Below are positions 54,395 to 62,495 of a DNA stretch of 64,000 nt, in pieces (the stretch's first letter is position 1; each line of letters opens with the position of its first letter). The notes below the pieces were generated by a model. It was given only the letters and a program-made list of their open reading frames with translations. It made no database searches and was not told where the DNA came from. The DNA comes from Desulfomonile tiedjei DSM 6799 (lineage in GTDB: Bacteria > Desulfobacterota > Desulfomonilia > Desulfomonilales > Desulfomonilaceae). The stretch lies in NCBI RefSeq assembly GCF_000266945.1, contig NC_018025.1, forward strand, positions 434,001 through 498,000. Direction: 5' to 3'. The position numbers and the translations under genes are program-made.

Positions 54395-55555
54395 ATGTCC
54401 ACAACGTTGATTAAGAATATTGGAACACTGATTAGTGGCGACATACAGAATCCGATTCTCCAGGCTGATGCCATTCTTATCTCTGACGGTAAAATTCAGA
54501 AAATCGGGAACACCGCGGAACTTGAATCCTTCGGAGCAAATCAGGTGGTTGACGCTCTCGGCAGTACTATAATCCCAGGGCTTATCGACTCCCATTGCCA
54601 TGTAGTTTTGGGAGACTTTACTCCTCGTAAGAATCAAATTGGTTTCATAGATAGTGAAGTGCATGGAGGCGTAACGACCGTGATATCCGCCGGAGAAGTG
54701 CATCTTCCCGGAAGACCGAAAGATCCGGCCGGGACCAAAGCTCTTGCGATTCTTGCTGCCAAATCGTTTGCGTCGTTCAGGCCCGGCGGAGCAAAGGTAG
54801 TCGGCGGCGCAGTTATCCTGGAAAAAGGACTCACTGAGAAGGACTTCGAAGAAATGTCCAAAGAAGGCGTCAAGATTGTAGGGGAAATAGGACTGGGTTC
54901 AGTGAAGTCTCCGGAAGACGCAGCTCCCATGGTTCAGTGGGCTAAGAAATATGGAATGACTGTGCTCATGCACACAGGCGGGACGTCAATTCCGGGAAGC
55001 GACACAGTGACGGCCGACCAGGTCATAGCCGCAGATCCGCATGTCGCCTGCCATGTGAACGGCGGTCCCACATCGGTATCAGTAGCTGAAATTGAAAAGC
55101 TGGTAAAAAATACTGCGTATACTCTCGAAATCGTGCACTGCGGAAACCCAAAAGCCACAGTGGACGCGCTCAATCTGGGAATGCAGCAGGGATGCCTCGA
55201 TCGATTTATCATCGGCAACGATGCACCATCGGGTACCGGGGTCGTGCCTCTGGGCATACTGAGAGTGGTCTGCATGGCCGCATCTCTTACCGATGTGCAA
55301 CCCGAGCAGGCTCTGTGCATGGCAACCGGCAATACAGCCAAAGTCTTCAAACTGGATAGGGGCTTTGTCCGGGAAGGTCTGGCTGCAGATCTCGTGTCCA
55401 TTGACGCTCCCATGGGTTCAGTCGGAAAGAATGCTCTGGACGCGATTAGAGCCGGAGACGTTCCCGGCGTTTCCATGGTGATGATAGACGGTAAAATACA
55501 GGTCAGCGTGAGCAGGAATACTCCGCCTGCAGTACGCAAAGCAAAACTGCTGTAA
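54395..55555 (+). CDS. ena: Enamidase (6-oxo-1,4,5,6-tetrahydronicotinate amidohydrolase)
   Basis: A 386-aa amidohydrolase. I recognise the close pattern of Eubacterium barkeri enamidase: IKNIGTLISGDIQNPILQAD, GRPKDPAGTKALAI, GGAVILEKGLTEKDF, HTGGTSIPGSDTVTADQV, IGNDAPSGTGVVPLGILR and SRNTPPAVRKAKLL. The binuclear metal site begins with DSHCHV (H-x-H). It hydrolyses tetrahydro-6-oxonicotinate to 2-formylglutarate and ammonia. It follows the hydroxylase subunits and precedes the putative 6-hydroxynicotinate reductase, giving consecutive pathway steps in order. This is the strongest pathway marker in the island. Confidence 0.9.
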   Translation: MSTTLIKNIGTLISGDIQNPILQADAILISDGKIQKIGNTAELESFGANQVVDALGSTIIPGLIDSHCHVVLGDFTPRKNQIGFIDSEVHGGVTTVISAGEVHLPGRPKDPAGTKALAILAAKSFASFRPGGAKVVGGAVILEKGLTEKDFEEMSKEGVKIVGEIGLGSVKSPEDAAPMVQWAKKYGMTVLMHTGGTSIPGSDTVTADQVIAADPHVACHVNGGPTSVSVAEIEKLVKNTAYTLEIVHCGNPKATVDALNLGMQQGCLDRFIIGNDAPSGTGVVPLGILRVVCMAASLTDVQPEQALCMATGNTAKVFKLDRGFVREGLAADLVSIDAPMGSVGKNALDAIRAGDVPGVSMVMIDGKIQVSVSRNTPPAVRKAKLL

Positions 55556-55606
55556 TCTCGTTTCGGTATCGGCGTCTTAGCGAATCGAGAAGAATATACG
55601 GGTCAC

Positions 55607-57106
55607 ATGCGTGTAAATATCGAAAAATGCAAAGGATGCGGCGCATGCGTGGCAGATTGCCCGCAAAACGCCATTCGTCTGTCCAAGAAGAAAGCGGTAA
55701 TCGGCGATTCCTGCTCGGAATGCGGCGCATGCCTCAAGGTGTGCCCGGACGGTGCGCTTTTTCCTGAGGATGCTCCTGTAGCCGGTGCGGTTCGGTGTGA
55801 GTCCTGTCCTATCCGGTGTCAGGTCAAGGAAGGCTTTTACGGGGCATGCCAGCGATTCCTAAACCGCAATGGCACTCTGGAACGCACGATTTCGCTACAA
55901 ACCTATGAAGATGTCCGTCACCTTGTCGGCCCGGACTGGAATCCCGTTATTCGGACCCCTCTCATCACGGCAATCGGTGCCGGAACCACGTACCCGGACT
56001 GCAAGCCTGCGCCGCATATTGTTCAATCCAAGGTTGAAGGTGTGGACGTCGTAACGGTAGTAACTGAAGCGCCACTCAGCTATTCCGGGATAAAAGTCAA
56101 AATCGACACGGATACCACTATAGGCACGGAAGGTGCGCCGATAATCCACCGCAGGAAGAAGGTGGGGCATCTCACTACTGAAGAGTATGGTTCGAAAATT
56201 CTTTCTATAGGAGGAGTGAACCTTCTTACCGGACCGGATGGATTGACGGTCGCACGACTGGTGTCGGACATAGCGAATCGCAGGAAAGTAAAGCTCCGTA
56301 TCGAGGACGGCAGCAGCCTTGAACTGCAGGTAGGCAACCGTCCGCTCATTGACGGCAAGCAGGATGACTTCATGAGAGTCGGTTGCGGAAGCGCCACTCT
56401 GGGACTGTTCGCTAATATATTCAGAGAAGTGGCTGACGAAGTGATCGTACTGGATTCCCACCTTACGGGTCTCATGAGCGAACACGCTGCTGGAGTGTTC
56501 GTCGGGGCGAAGCCCAGCGGAGTTCGCCTACGGTTCAAACGCAGCACTCCAGGCAGATACTTCGGAGACCACGGTCCTGGATGGGGTGGCACGTCAATTA
56601 CCGATCCTGCTGCCATTGTGGAATCTATCGATATGAGCGTCGCCAAGCCGGGAATGAAGATTCTCATAACCGAGACAACCGGCCGGAATGCTGCGTATTT
56701 CGAAGTCAATTCCAATGGAAAATTGTCCGAGCTGTCCATGCCTCCGCAGGCTGCATCGGCTATTGCGGAACTCGCTGCGACATGCCAGGAATCCAGGGTG
56801 TCAGCAGTCTATTGCGGTGGTTCCGGCGGAAGTGCCCGTGCGGGAATCACTCGATATCCCATAAAACTGACTCAGGCGGTGCACGGAATGAAGGCGCGTC
56901 TTACAATCGGAGGCGCTCCCGCGTTCGTGCTTCCCGGAGGAGGAATAAACTTCATGGTGGATGTGGAAAAGGTCATGCCCGGAGCATTCACCTGGGTACC
57001 CACTCCCGCTACTGTCTGTCCGGTCGAATACACCATGACGCTGGACGATTTCCGTGACATGGGCGGTCATGTGGAAGCAATGAAGCCGTTTGCTGCAAAG
57101 GAGTAA
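55607..57106 (+). CDS. hnr: Probable 6-hydroxynicotinate reductase (2x[4Fe-4S] protein)
   Basis: A 499-aa protein. Two ferredoxin-type 4Fe-4S sites are at the start: C8, C11, C14, C18 and C36, C39, C42, C46. A further group C64, C67, C71 and C81 could hold another cluster. The rest is a large Gly-rich domain (ITETTGRNAAYFEVNSNGKL, YCGGSGGSARAGITRYPIKL). E. barkeri Hnr is an Fe-S/flavin enzyme that reduces 6-hydroxynicotinate with ferredoxin to tetrahydro-6-oxonicotinate, the enamidase substrate. Position right after ena, size and clusters fit this. The stop TAA (57104) is in frame with the next gene. Confidence 0.75.
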   Translation: MRVNIEKCKGCGACVADCPQNAIRLSKKKAVIGDSCSECGACLKVCPDGALFPEDAPVAGAVRCESCPIRCQVKEGFYGACQRFLNRNGTLERTISLQTYEDVRHLVGPDWNPVIRTPLITAIGAGTTYPDCKPAPHIVQSKVEGVDVVTVVTEAPLSYSGIKVKIDTDTTIGTEGAPIIHRRKKVGHLTTEEYGSKILSIGGVNLLTGPDGLTVARLVSDIANRRKVKLRIEDGSSLELQVGNRPLIDGKQDDFMRVGCGSATLGLFANIFREVADEVIVLDSHLTGLMSEHAAGVFVGAKPSGVRLRFKRSTPGRYFGDHGPGWGGTSITDPAAIVESIDMSVAKPGMKILITETTGRNAAYFEVNSNGKLSELSMPPQAASAIAELAATCQESRVSAVYCGGSGGSARAGITRYPIKLTQAVHGMKARLTIGGAPAFVLPGGGINFMVDVEKVMPGAFTWVPTPATVCPVEYTMTLDDFRDMGGHVEAMKPFAAKE

Positions 57107-57157
57107 AACGTAGCCTGGGAATGCACCATTGTTGCACTCGACGACGGCAAGGTCCTG

Positions 57158-57964
57158 GTGGAATGCGGCCCTCTGCGCATGTTCATCGAAGGACTGAAAT
57201 CCGGACTGCCGCAATCTGACATCTGCATGCAAGCCGCTGAATCCGCGGTCGGTTTTCTCGAAGAAATCGCCCGAGAGTGGGAGACTTTGAAAAAACCGTT
57301 TGGACAAATTCCGGAACCGTCCTCCGGAAGTCTGGCGCATGAAATGTGGCGGGCAGTATCCCTTGTGGGTCATGACGACCTTACCCCTATGGCTGCAGTG
57401 GCTGGGACTATAGCGGATGCCACCGCGGATGTTCTGGAAAAAAGAGGTCTGACCAGGGTTGTGGTGAACAACGGTGGAGATATTGCCGTGAGATTGAAAG
57501 ATCCCGAGTCGCTCCGAATAGGCATTCGACCGGATATTTCTTCTCATGAGATCAGTCATACGATCCGCGTTGATTCTTCTCTCCATGTCGGAGGAATCTG
57601 CACAAGCGGGCTCGGTGGGAGAAGCTTGAGCCGCGGGATTGCCTCTGCAGCAACCGTCTTCGCTGCCAGAGCGTCGGTAGCTGATGCGGCTGCTACCGCA
57701 GTAGCCAACGCGACCTATATTCCCCATCCTTCGGTGAAACGAGTCCTCGCTGAAAAGCTCGACCCGGATACAGACCTGAAAGGAATCGAAGTCACCGTCT
57801 CAGTCGGAACTTTATCTGCATCCGATATCGATCGAGCCCTCATCCAGGGTATCAACTGCGCCGAACAACTGGTGAAGAAACGAACTATTCATGGAGCATG
57901 CGTGGCCGTACAGGGTAAAATGGCTTGCACCACAACCTTTTCCCCACTGATTCACGTATTGTGA
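57158..57964 (+). CDS. UPF0280-family protein
   Basis: A 268-aa protein of the UPF0280/ApbE-like fold. Diagnostic parts are DLTPMAAVAGTIADATADVL, VVVNNGGDIAVRL and ARASVADAAATAVANATY. Related ApbE enzymes attach FMN to proteins, and the NGGD motif is shared, but UPF0280 has no assigned function. The annotated start is GTG 57158 behind AAGG. The 17 codons before it (NVAWECTIVALDDGKVL) are open and in the same frame as the upstream reductase, separated only by one TAA. A fused ancestor or unusual initiation is possible. The last codon touches element C. Confidence 0.82.
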   Translation: MECGPLRMFIEGLKSGLPQSDICMQAAESAVGFLEEIAREWETLKKPFGQIPEPSSGSLAHEMWRAVSLVGHDDLTPMAAVAGTIADATADVLEKRGLTRVVVNNGGDIAVRLKDPESLRIGIRPDISSHEISHTIRVDSSLHVGGICTSGLGGRSLSRGIASAATVFAARASVADAAATAVANATYIPHPSVKRVLAEKLDPDTDLKGIEVTVSVGTLSASDIDRALIQGINCAEQLVKKRTIHGACVAVQGKMACTTTFSPLIHVL

Positions 57965-58185
57965 TACCATTTCGCAGTTTAAGAAGTGAAATCGGGGAGG
58001 AACTTCTTGTAAGAAGTTCCTCCCCGAACCCCACCTCAAGAACTTTTTACACTCGCCGGAACCAAATTTCCTTACAGGAAATTGTGTTTCCGGCGGATGA
58101 TAAAAGTTTCTTGGAGGGGGTTTGGGGAGACATTCTTTACAAAGAAGGCCCCCGAATTTCACCTTCTTCAATGCGACATGGTTTA
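57964..58185. repeat. Element C, copy 1 (222 bp, uninterrupted)
   Basis: Ends ATACCATTTCGCAG and (reverse) AAACCATGTCGCAT. Inside are GAGGAACTTCTTGTAAGAAG and GGGTTTGGGGAGACATTC, shared with copy 2 at 40824. It separates the UPF0280 stop from the DUF1185 start, which follows 25 nt later. Confidence 0.85.
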
Positions 58186-58209
58186 GAAGACACTGAAAGG
58201 AGTTATGGA

Positions 58210-58788
58210 ATGGAGATACGGAAGATCGTCAAGATTGTAGAAGAGACCCGGATGGAAGCGGGCAAACCTGTCCAACCCGCTGCCAGGCGAGCCGCTGCTG
58301 TGGCCGTTATTAAGAATCCCTTTGCGGGCCGATATGAAGAAAATATTGATGAATTGATCGCTGTAGGTGAAGAGCTCGGGGGAATGTTGGCAAAGATGGC
58401 TGTGGAAGCGCTTGGGATAGCTCCCGATCAGGTCGAGAGCTATGGGAAGGCAGCCATTGTCGGGAACCGTGGCGAGCTCGAGCATGCAGCCGCAATTCTT
58501 CATCCTAAGCTTGGCGGACCTTTCCGCGATGCTGTGGGTGGAGGAAAGGCGCTGATTCCTTCATCCAAGAAAATGGGTTGTTCAGGGACGGAAATAGATG
58601 TGCCCTTGCATTATAAAGATGCAGCTTTTGTACGATCCCATTTCGACGCCATGGCCGTGAGAGTTCAGGATGCACCAAGGGGTGATGAAATCGTAGTAGC
58701 CATTGTGGTTACTGCATCGGGTCGTCCGCTGCCGAGAGTAGGTGGATTGAAGAAAGAGGATGCGAAGAAAGAAGACGGTTTGAGATAA
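58210..58788 (+). CDS. DUF1185 (amino acid synthesis family) protein
   Basis: A 192-aa protein resembling family PF06684. Visible parts are KIVKIVEETRMEAGKPVQP, AVIKNPFAGRYEENIDELIA and LIPSSKKMGCSGTEIDVPLH. The function is not established; structures suggest a tie to AtzD/TrzD ring-opening hydrolases. In this position it could act on a ring or lactam intermediate, or on a side product. ATG 58210 follows AAAGGAG; the frame extends back into element C but without support. It is the last gene of the island on this strand. Confidence 0.85.
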   Translation: MEIRKIVKIVEETRMEAGKPVQPAARRAAAVAVIKNPFAGRYEENIDELIAVGEELGGMLAKMAVEALGIAPDQVESYGKAAIVGNRGELEHAAAILHPKLGGPFRDAVGGGKALIPSSKKMGCSGTEIDVPLHYKDAAFVRSHFDAMAVRVQDAPRGDEIVVAIVVTASGRPLPRVGGLKKEDAKKEDGLR

Positions 58789-58820
58789 TCGAACGTTTTG
58801 TTTTGAACCCGCAATCACCT

Positions 58821-58850
58821 GTGAGCCTCGTACTTCGTACGCTGGCTCAC
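58821..58850. terminator. Bidirectional hairpin at the end of the island
   Basis: GTGAGCC and GGCTCAC pair at the base, and GTAC/GTAC extends the stem around a TTC loop. It lies between two convergent genes. Confidence 0.6.
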
Positions 58851-58876
58851 ACGTCTTTCGAACACGAAACTATGGT

Positions 58877-59665
58877 CTACTCGAACCGGGCATCCTTGAA
58901 TCCCCACTGCTGAACATCTATCCTATATTGCGATGGAGCCACAAGAGTTCCCCTGCATAAGCCGCTGTCATGGTTGAGAGCCGATTCGGATGCAAACCTG
59001 TCCATGAGTGTTCGAATTACCCGATCGGGGACAAGGCTGATTTTTGAAGGGTACACAAACCTGAAGAGAACCAGGTGCATAAGAAGCATCTGCCAGTTAG
59101 GTCCGAAACGTTCGATAAGATAATCCCAGTCGATCTCGTCCGAGCATTTCAGCAAGAGATGCGATATGTCGGCTCCGTCAAATCGATCTCTTTCCAGAAC
59201 AAATGCTTTGGACCATATCATTTCTTCTACAGGACATATATCTACCACGTGGCCGAGTATCGTGCGCCTGTTCGATCGCTCGAACCATCGGTCGTCCACC
59301 TTTGTAACCTCACTCATGGAACCGTATATGACATCGACGAAGAGATCGCCTTTTCTTGCTTTGGCCAGCCATTGGGGTTCCGCAATTTCTACCAAAAAGC
59401 CATTGGCAAGGAACTGCTGTAAAAAACGGTCCAAATCCGTGTTTCGAATGAAGAAATCCAGATCTTTCGTATTGCGGACTATACCGGTATAACATCTGAA
59501 AGCATAAGCTCCTCCTATCAGGAACTGGACCTCCGATTGTTTGGCAGTGTGAATTGCCTGCCGGTAAAACTCGATTGTTTCCGCGGCGACAGTGTCGTCA
59601 TCGGAAGCACAGATCTGGGGCATTGTTTCTTCAATGTGCATATAATCAGCACTTTCGTTATTCAT
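58877..59665 (-). CDS. Nucleotidyltransferase-fold protein
   Basis: A 262-aa protein. The nucleotidyltransferase core is VQFLIGGAYAFRCYTGIV followed by RNTKDLDFFI, in which G-G and D-x-D bind nucleotide and metal. DLFVDVIYG supplies a third Asp. This arrangement is found in AbiEii-like and related transferases. No antitoxin gene lies next to it, so a toxin role is not supported. It is separated by 13 nt from the metallophosphoesterase upstream, so they form one transcript. Confidence 0.78.
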   Translation of the reverse strand: MNNESADYMHIEETMPQICASDDDTVAAETIEFYRQAIHTAKQSEVQFLIGGAYAFRCYTGIVRNTKDLDFFIRNTDLDRFLQQFLANGFLVEIAEPQWLAKARKGDLFVDVIYGSMSEVTKVDDRWFERSNRRTILGHVVDICPVEEMIWSKAFVLERDRFDGADISHLLLKCSDEIDWDYLIERFGPNWQMLLMHLVLFRFVYPSKISLVPDRVIRTLMDRFASESALNHDSGLCRGTLVAPSQYRIDVQQWGFKDARFE

Positions 59666-59678
59666 CCTTTTTGCCCCT

Positions 59679-60422
59679 TTACTCCAAAGATATCCTTACA
59701 AGTCGATAGAACGGATTTTCCGGAAAATTTCGCGCGAGCACCCCTAACGCCACGTTGTATACCGGAGTGCCGTTCGCGGTTTTTCCTTCGTGAGTTCCGT
59801 GATGAGAATGACCGTGAAATACCGCAGTAATCGAATATCGATTCAGCGGATCTTCGAGCCTGCTGGAGCCCAGGTATGGGAAGATCTCCTGGTCCTCACC
59901 CCGCACTGTCTCCCGTATCGGCGAATAGTGCAGCAACACGATTTTCCTCTTGGTCCGCAATTTGGCGAGAGCCGATTCGAGCGATGTCGCTTCCTTTATC
60001 GCAGCGTTTACGAACTGCTTGATAATCTGTTCACCCCAGGGCTGCAAAGCACGGTTTCCGAATCCTCCGCCGAAACCTTTTACTCCAGCAAAACCCACCC
60101 CATAGAATTCGCAGGTTTCTCCATCCAGAACCATCATTCCCGACCTACGGAAAAGCTTACGAATTTCGGTTTCTTTACCCTGTTCAAAATCGTGATTTCC
60201 GAGAACGGCTATAACCGGAAAATTGCTCAGTGCTTTCAGCTCATCTACAAGAGCCCGAGCTTCCTCGATATATCCGGCCTCCGTGATATCTCCACAGAGC
60301 AACAGCACATCCGCTTCGCGGGAGATTTCCAGGAAGACCTGTTTTAACGATCCTTGGGAATTCCTTTTGAAATGCAAATCTGCCATTCCCGCCAAAACTA
60401 TTTCTCTTTTTAACTCGTTCAT
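59679..60422 (-). CDS. Calcineurin-type metallophosphoesterase
   Basis: A 247-aa cytoplasmic phosphoesterase with all metal motifs: GMADLHFKRN, LLLCGDITEAG, AVLGNHDFEQG, VLLHYSPI and VFHGHSHHGT. The ATG at 60422 matches the family start; the 62 upstream codons of open frame run into element F flanks and are spurious. The substrate is unknown. Co-transcription with the nucleotidyltransferase suggests that they make and remove the same modification or act on a common nucleotide or RNA. Confidence 0.9.
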   Translation of the reverse strand: MNELKREIVLAGMADLHFKRNSQGSLKQVFLEISREADVLLLCGDITEAGYIEEARALVDELKALSNFPVIAVLGNHDFEQGKETEIRKLFRRSGMMVLDGETCEFYGVGFAGVKGFGGGFGNRALQPWGEQIIKQFVNAAIKEATSLESALAKLRTKRKIVLLHYSPIRETVRGEDQEIFPYLGSSRLEDPLNRYSITAVFHGHSHHGTHEGKTANGTPVYNVALGVLARNFPENPFYRLVRISLE

Positions 60423-60644
60423 ATCAATGCACCAGAAAATCGCTATCCGTGTAAAAGTACCATTATTCTCATGACAACCGGGGGCGGGAAAAGTTGGGAG
60501 GACCCACACAGGAACGCCTGACGTACGAGAAATCGCGTTTGCGGTGGATTGGTTTTCAGGTGGCCAAATATCCGGATAAGGCAACCATTCAGTAAAGAGC
60601 AGGCACACTCTGGAAGGGCGGCCCGAGAGTAGCCACGGGTGTCA

Positions 60645-60857
60645 GAGACTGTCTCAGAAGTCTCGAATGCACAATAAGTCGTGCCACGATACCCCATCCT
60701 TGTAGGGGCAGGTCTCGTGCCTGCCCTCCTGCAATGACCGGCACGGAGGCCGGTCACTACCGGGCACCTACGAGGGGCGCCTCTACAATCAGGACGTGAA
60801 GATCATGAGAGATTCGTGCCACGATCTGGGGTAAATTTCGATTTCTGAGACAGTCTC
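60645..60857. repeat. Element F, copy 2 (213 bp) inside a longer palindrome
   Basis: Terminal repeats GAGACTGTCTCA and TGAGACAGTCTC. Inside are subterminal GTCGTGCCACGAT and TTCGTGCCACGAT, as in copy 1. The outside flanks AGTAGCCACGGGTG and CACCCACGGCTACT are also inverted repeats, so F seems to sit in the loop of another palindrome. Confidence 0.8.
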
Positions 60858-61122
60858 TTGCACCCACGGCTACTTTTGGGAAGATCGCTTCGGGGCTGAA
60901 GAAACTTCTCTCATGCGTAACTAAATGGTTACCCGCATAAGCCTATTTTTCATCGCCGCTACGGACAATTTCTGCTATAATTGAGCCGCTTGGAAAGCGA
61001 CTTAATTGCAGTTGTCGGATGTTTCCTTCAACCGGCAATCGCTGTAGAAAAATATTGGAAACTCAAAAGGATTTCCGATCCGTCCATGCATGACGGTATC
61101 TAAATCAAGGTAGATGTTTTCG
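60858..61122. other. Intergenic region before the ankyrin gene
   Basis: Beyond the outer palindrome arm ending near 60875, no gene, element or clear promoter was recognised. It must carry the ankyrin gene promoter. Confidence 0.35.
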
Positions 61123-61755
61123 ATGGCTATGAGCATACTTGACGAGAAATTCGCTGCCATCCTGGATTCCCCGGAGAGCATTCAGTGCTTTCGTTGCAAG
61201 CACCTTGTGAAATGGCCCTACTGCCTTGCTTTCCTCTCTGGCTCGGGAATTCCTGAAGAAATTCGGGAGAATACCTTTGATCATGTCCTGCCGTTTCCCG
61301 GTGATCATGGAATACGCTTCCTGGAGAAGGACTCTCCTTATGAGTTGTCGGAAAGCTCTCTGAGAGAAGTCATTGCCCAATATCAGGGTACTGTGATCAT
61401 GCCGGAATTGGGAAACCGGAAACTAGAGGTGGCAGAGAATAGGTACCAGACCGAATCACTCGCTCCGGATCTGATTCACGCATGCAAAATCGGTGATGTA
61501 GAAACAGTTAAGCAGCTTCTCGCCGAAAGAGTCAACGTCAATCAACGAGACGAGCAGGGTAACACTCCTCTCATGCACGCATGCAGGAACTGCCACCCGG
61601 AGATCGTGAAATTGCTCCTGAAAAGCGGCTGCGATGTGCACGTTACAGATAAATACTCAAAGAAAGCAATCCACATAGCCTTGGACTGGGGCTATCCTAC
61701 CATCGTGAAACTGCTGGAGGTTTACGAAGAACCGGGACATCTCGATTTCAGATAA
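61123..61755 (+). CDS. Ankyrin-repeat protein
   Basis: About 210 aa. Residues 1-110 form an unknown domain with a CFRCKHLVKWPYCL stretch (three Cys, possible metal site). The C-terminal 90 residues hold about three ankyrin repeats: LIHACKIGDVETVKQLLAER, GNTPLMHACRNCHPEIVKLL and KKAIHIALDWGYPTIVKLL. Ankyrin repeats mediate protein contacts. ATG 61123 is preferred on spacing to AAGG; ATG 61114 is in frame. Partner and role are unknown. It is convergent with the Rieske gene. Confidence 0.82.
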   Translation: MAMSILDEKFAAILDSPESIQCFRCKHLVKWPYCLAFLSGSGIPEEIRENTFDHVLPFPGDHGIRFLEKDSPYELSESSLREVIAQYQGTVIMPELGNRKLEVAENRYQTESLAPDLIHACKIGDVETVKQLLAERVNVNQRDEQGNTPLMHACRNCHPEIVKLLLKSGCDVHVTDKYSKKAIHIALDWGYPTIVKLLEVYEEPGHLDFR

Positions 61756-61793
61756 AATCCCCAACCATTCACCAGAATCTGCACGCGCAAGGT

Positions 61794-62201
61794 TCAGGTC
61801 AGATCGATCACAAGTTTCCCATCGATTTCCCGGGAAGGATAGACTTTCACCGGACCTTTTGCAGGTCCTGTAAGCTTATTTCCTCGATCGTCAAATATCG
61901 AGTGACTGACGCTGCAGCAGCGCAACGTTTTTCCGCCGGGCTCAGGGTCAAGTTTGCGGCCCATGTGCGTGCAACGGTTTTCAACGCACAAATAACTATT
62001 ATCCGGTCTTCTGACCACGAGAACAGGTACACTCAAGGTTTGGCCTTTCAGGTAGACCGCTCCATCTTTCTTCTGGAGCTCCGGAATGTCTTCCAGGTCA
62101 ATGGTGATCTCCGAACCTCGGACTTTCCAGAAACTTTGATCCAGAGGTTGAGTTTTACAAATACCTGCGAACGCCTTGAGAAGATCGAGAATCCTGGACA
62201 T
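61794..62201 (-). CDS. Rieske 2Fe-2S ferredoxin-type protein
   Basis: A 135-aa protein. The Rieske ligands are seen as NRCTHMGRKLD (C-x-H) and RCCSVSHSIFDDRG (C-x2-H). The segment PVKVYPSREIDGKLVIDL ends the fold. No transmembrane helix or Tat signal is seen, so it is probably a soluble electron carrier or a subunit of an oxygenase/reductase system. ATG 62201 follows AAGGAG. No partner gene is adjacent. Confidence 0.9.
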   Translation of the reverse strand: MSRILDLLKAFAGICKTQPLDQSFWKVRGSEITIDLEDIPELQKKDGAVYLKGQTLSVPVLVVRRPDNSYLCVENRCTHMGRKLDPEPGGKTLRCCSVSHSIFDDRGNKLTGPAKGPVKVYPSREIDGKLVIDLT

Positions 62202-62232
62202 AGCATCTCCTTACTCGTGAGAACAACGATTG

Positions 62233-62367
62233 ATACCGATTCGCTTCCCTTTTCATAATCTGGGAGGCTGGAGGTATCCTTCGCTCCGGACGACACAAAG
62301 CCGTCTAATCACTCCGCTCAGAATACCTCAACCTCACCATCTTATATGCATAGTTGCAAAATGGTAT
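62233..62367. repeat. Element B, copy 2 (135 bp)
   Basis: ATACCGATTCGC at the left and GCAAAATGGTAT at the right. It shares TCCTTCGCTCCGGACGAC and AAGCCGTCTAATCACTCCGC with copy 1 at 16800 and has the same length. Confidence 0.85.
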
Positions 62368-62495
62368 GAACACTTCTCCCCTCAGGTTACACGAGGCGGC
62401 TGGAGAAGTAAAACCGGTGCATGCCATCTGCTTCCAAAGCCCTGAAGTGGTTCTCTGTGGCAACCCCCATGAAGGAAGAGCTGCCTGGTGGAGGT

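Noticed and set aside
56801-57727. 308-aa minus-strand ORF
   Set aside because: Antisense to the reductase and UPF0280 genes; composition is not protein-like.
58877-59665. Toxin-antitoxin (AbiEii-like) interpretation of the nucleotidyltransferase
   Set aside because: No adjacent AbiEi-like antitoxin; its partner is a metallophosphoesterase.
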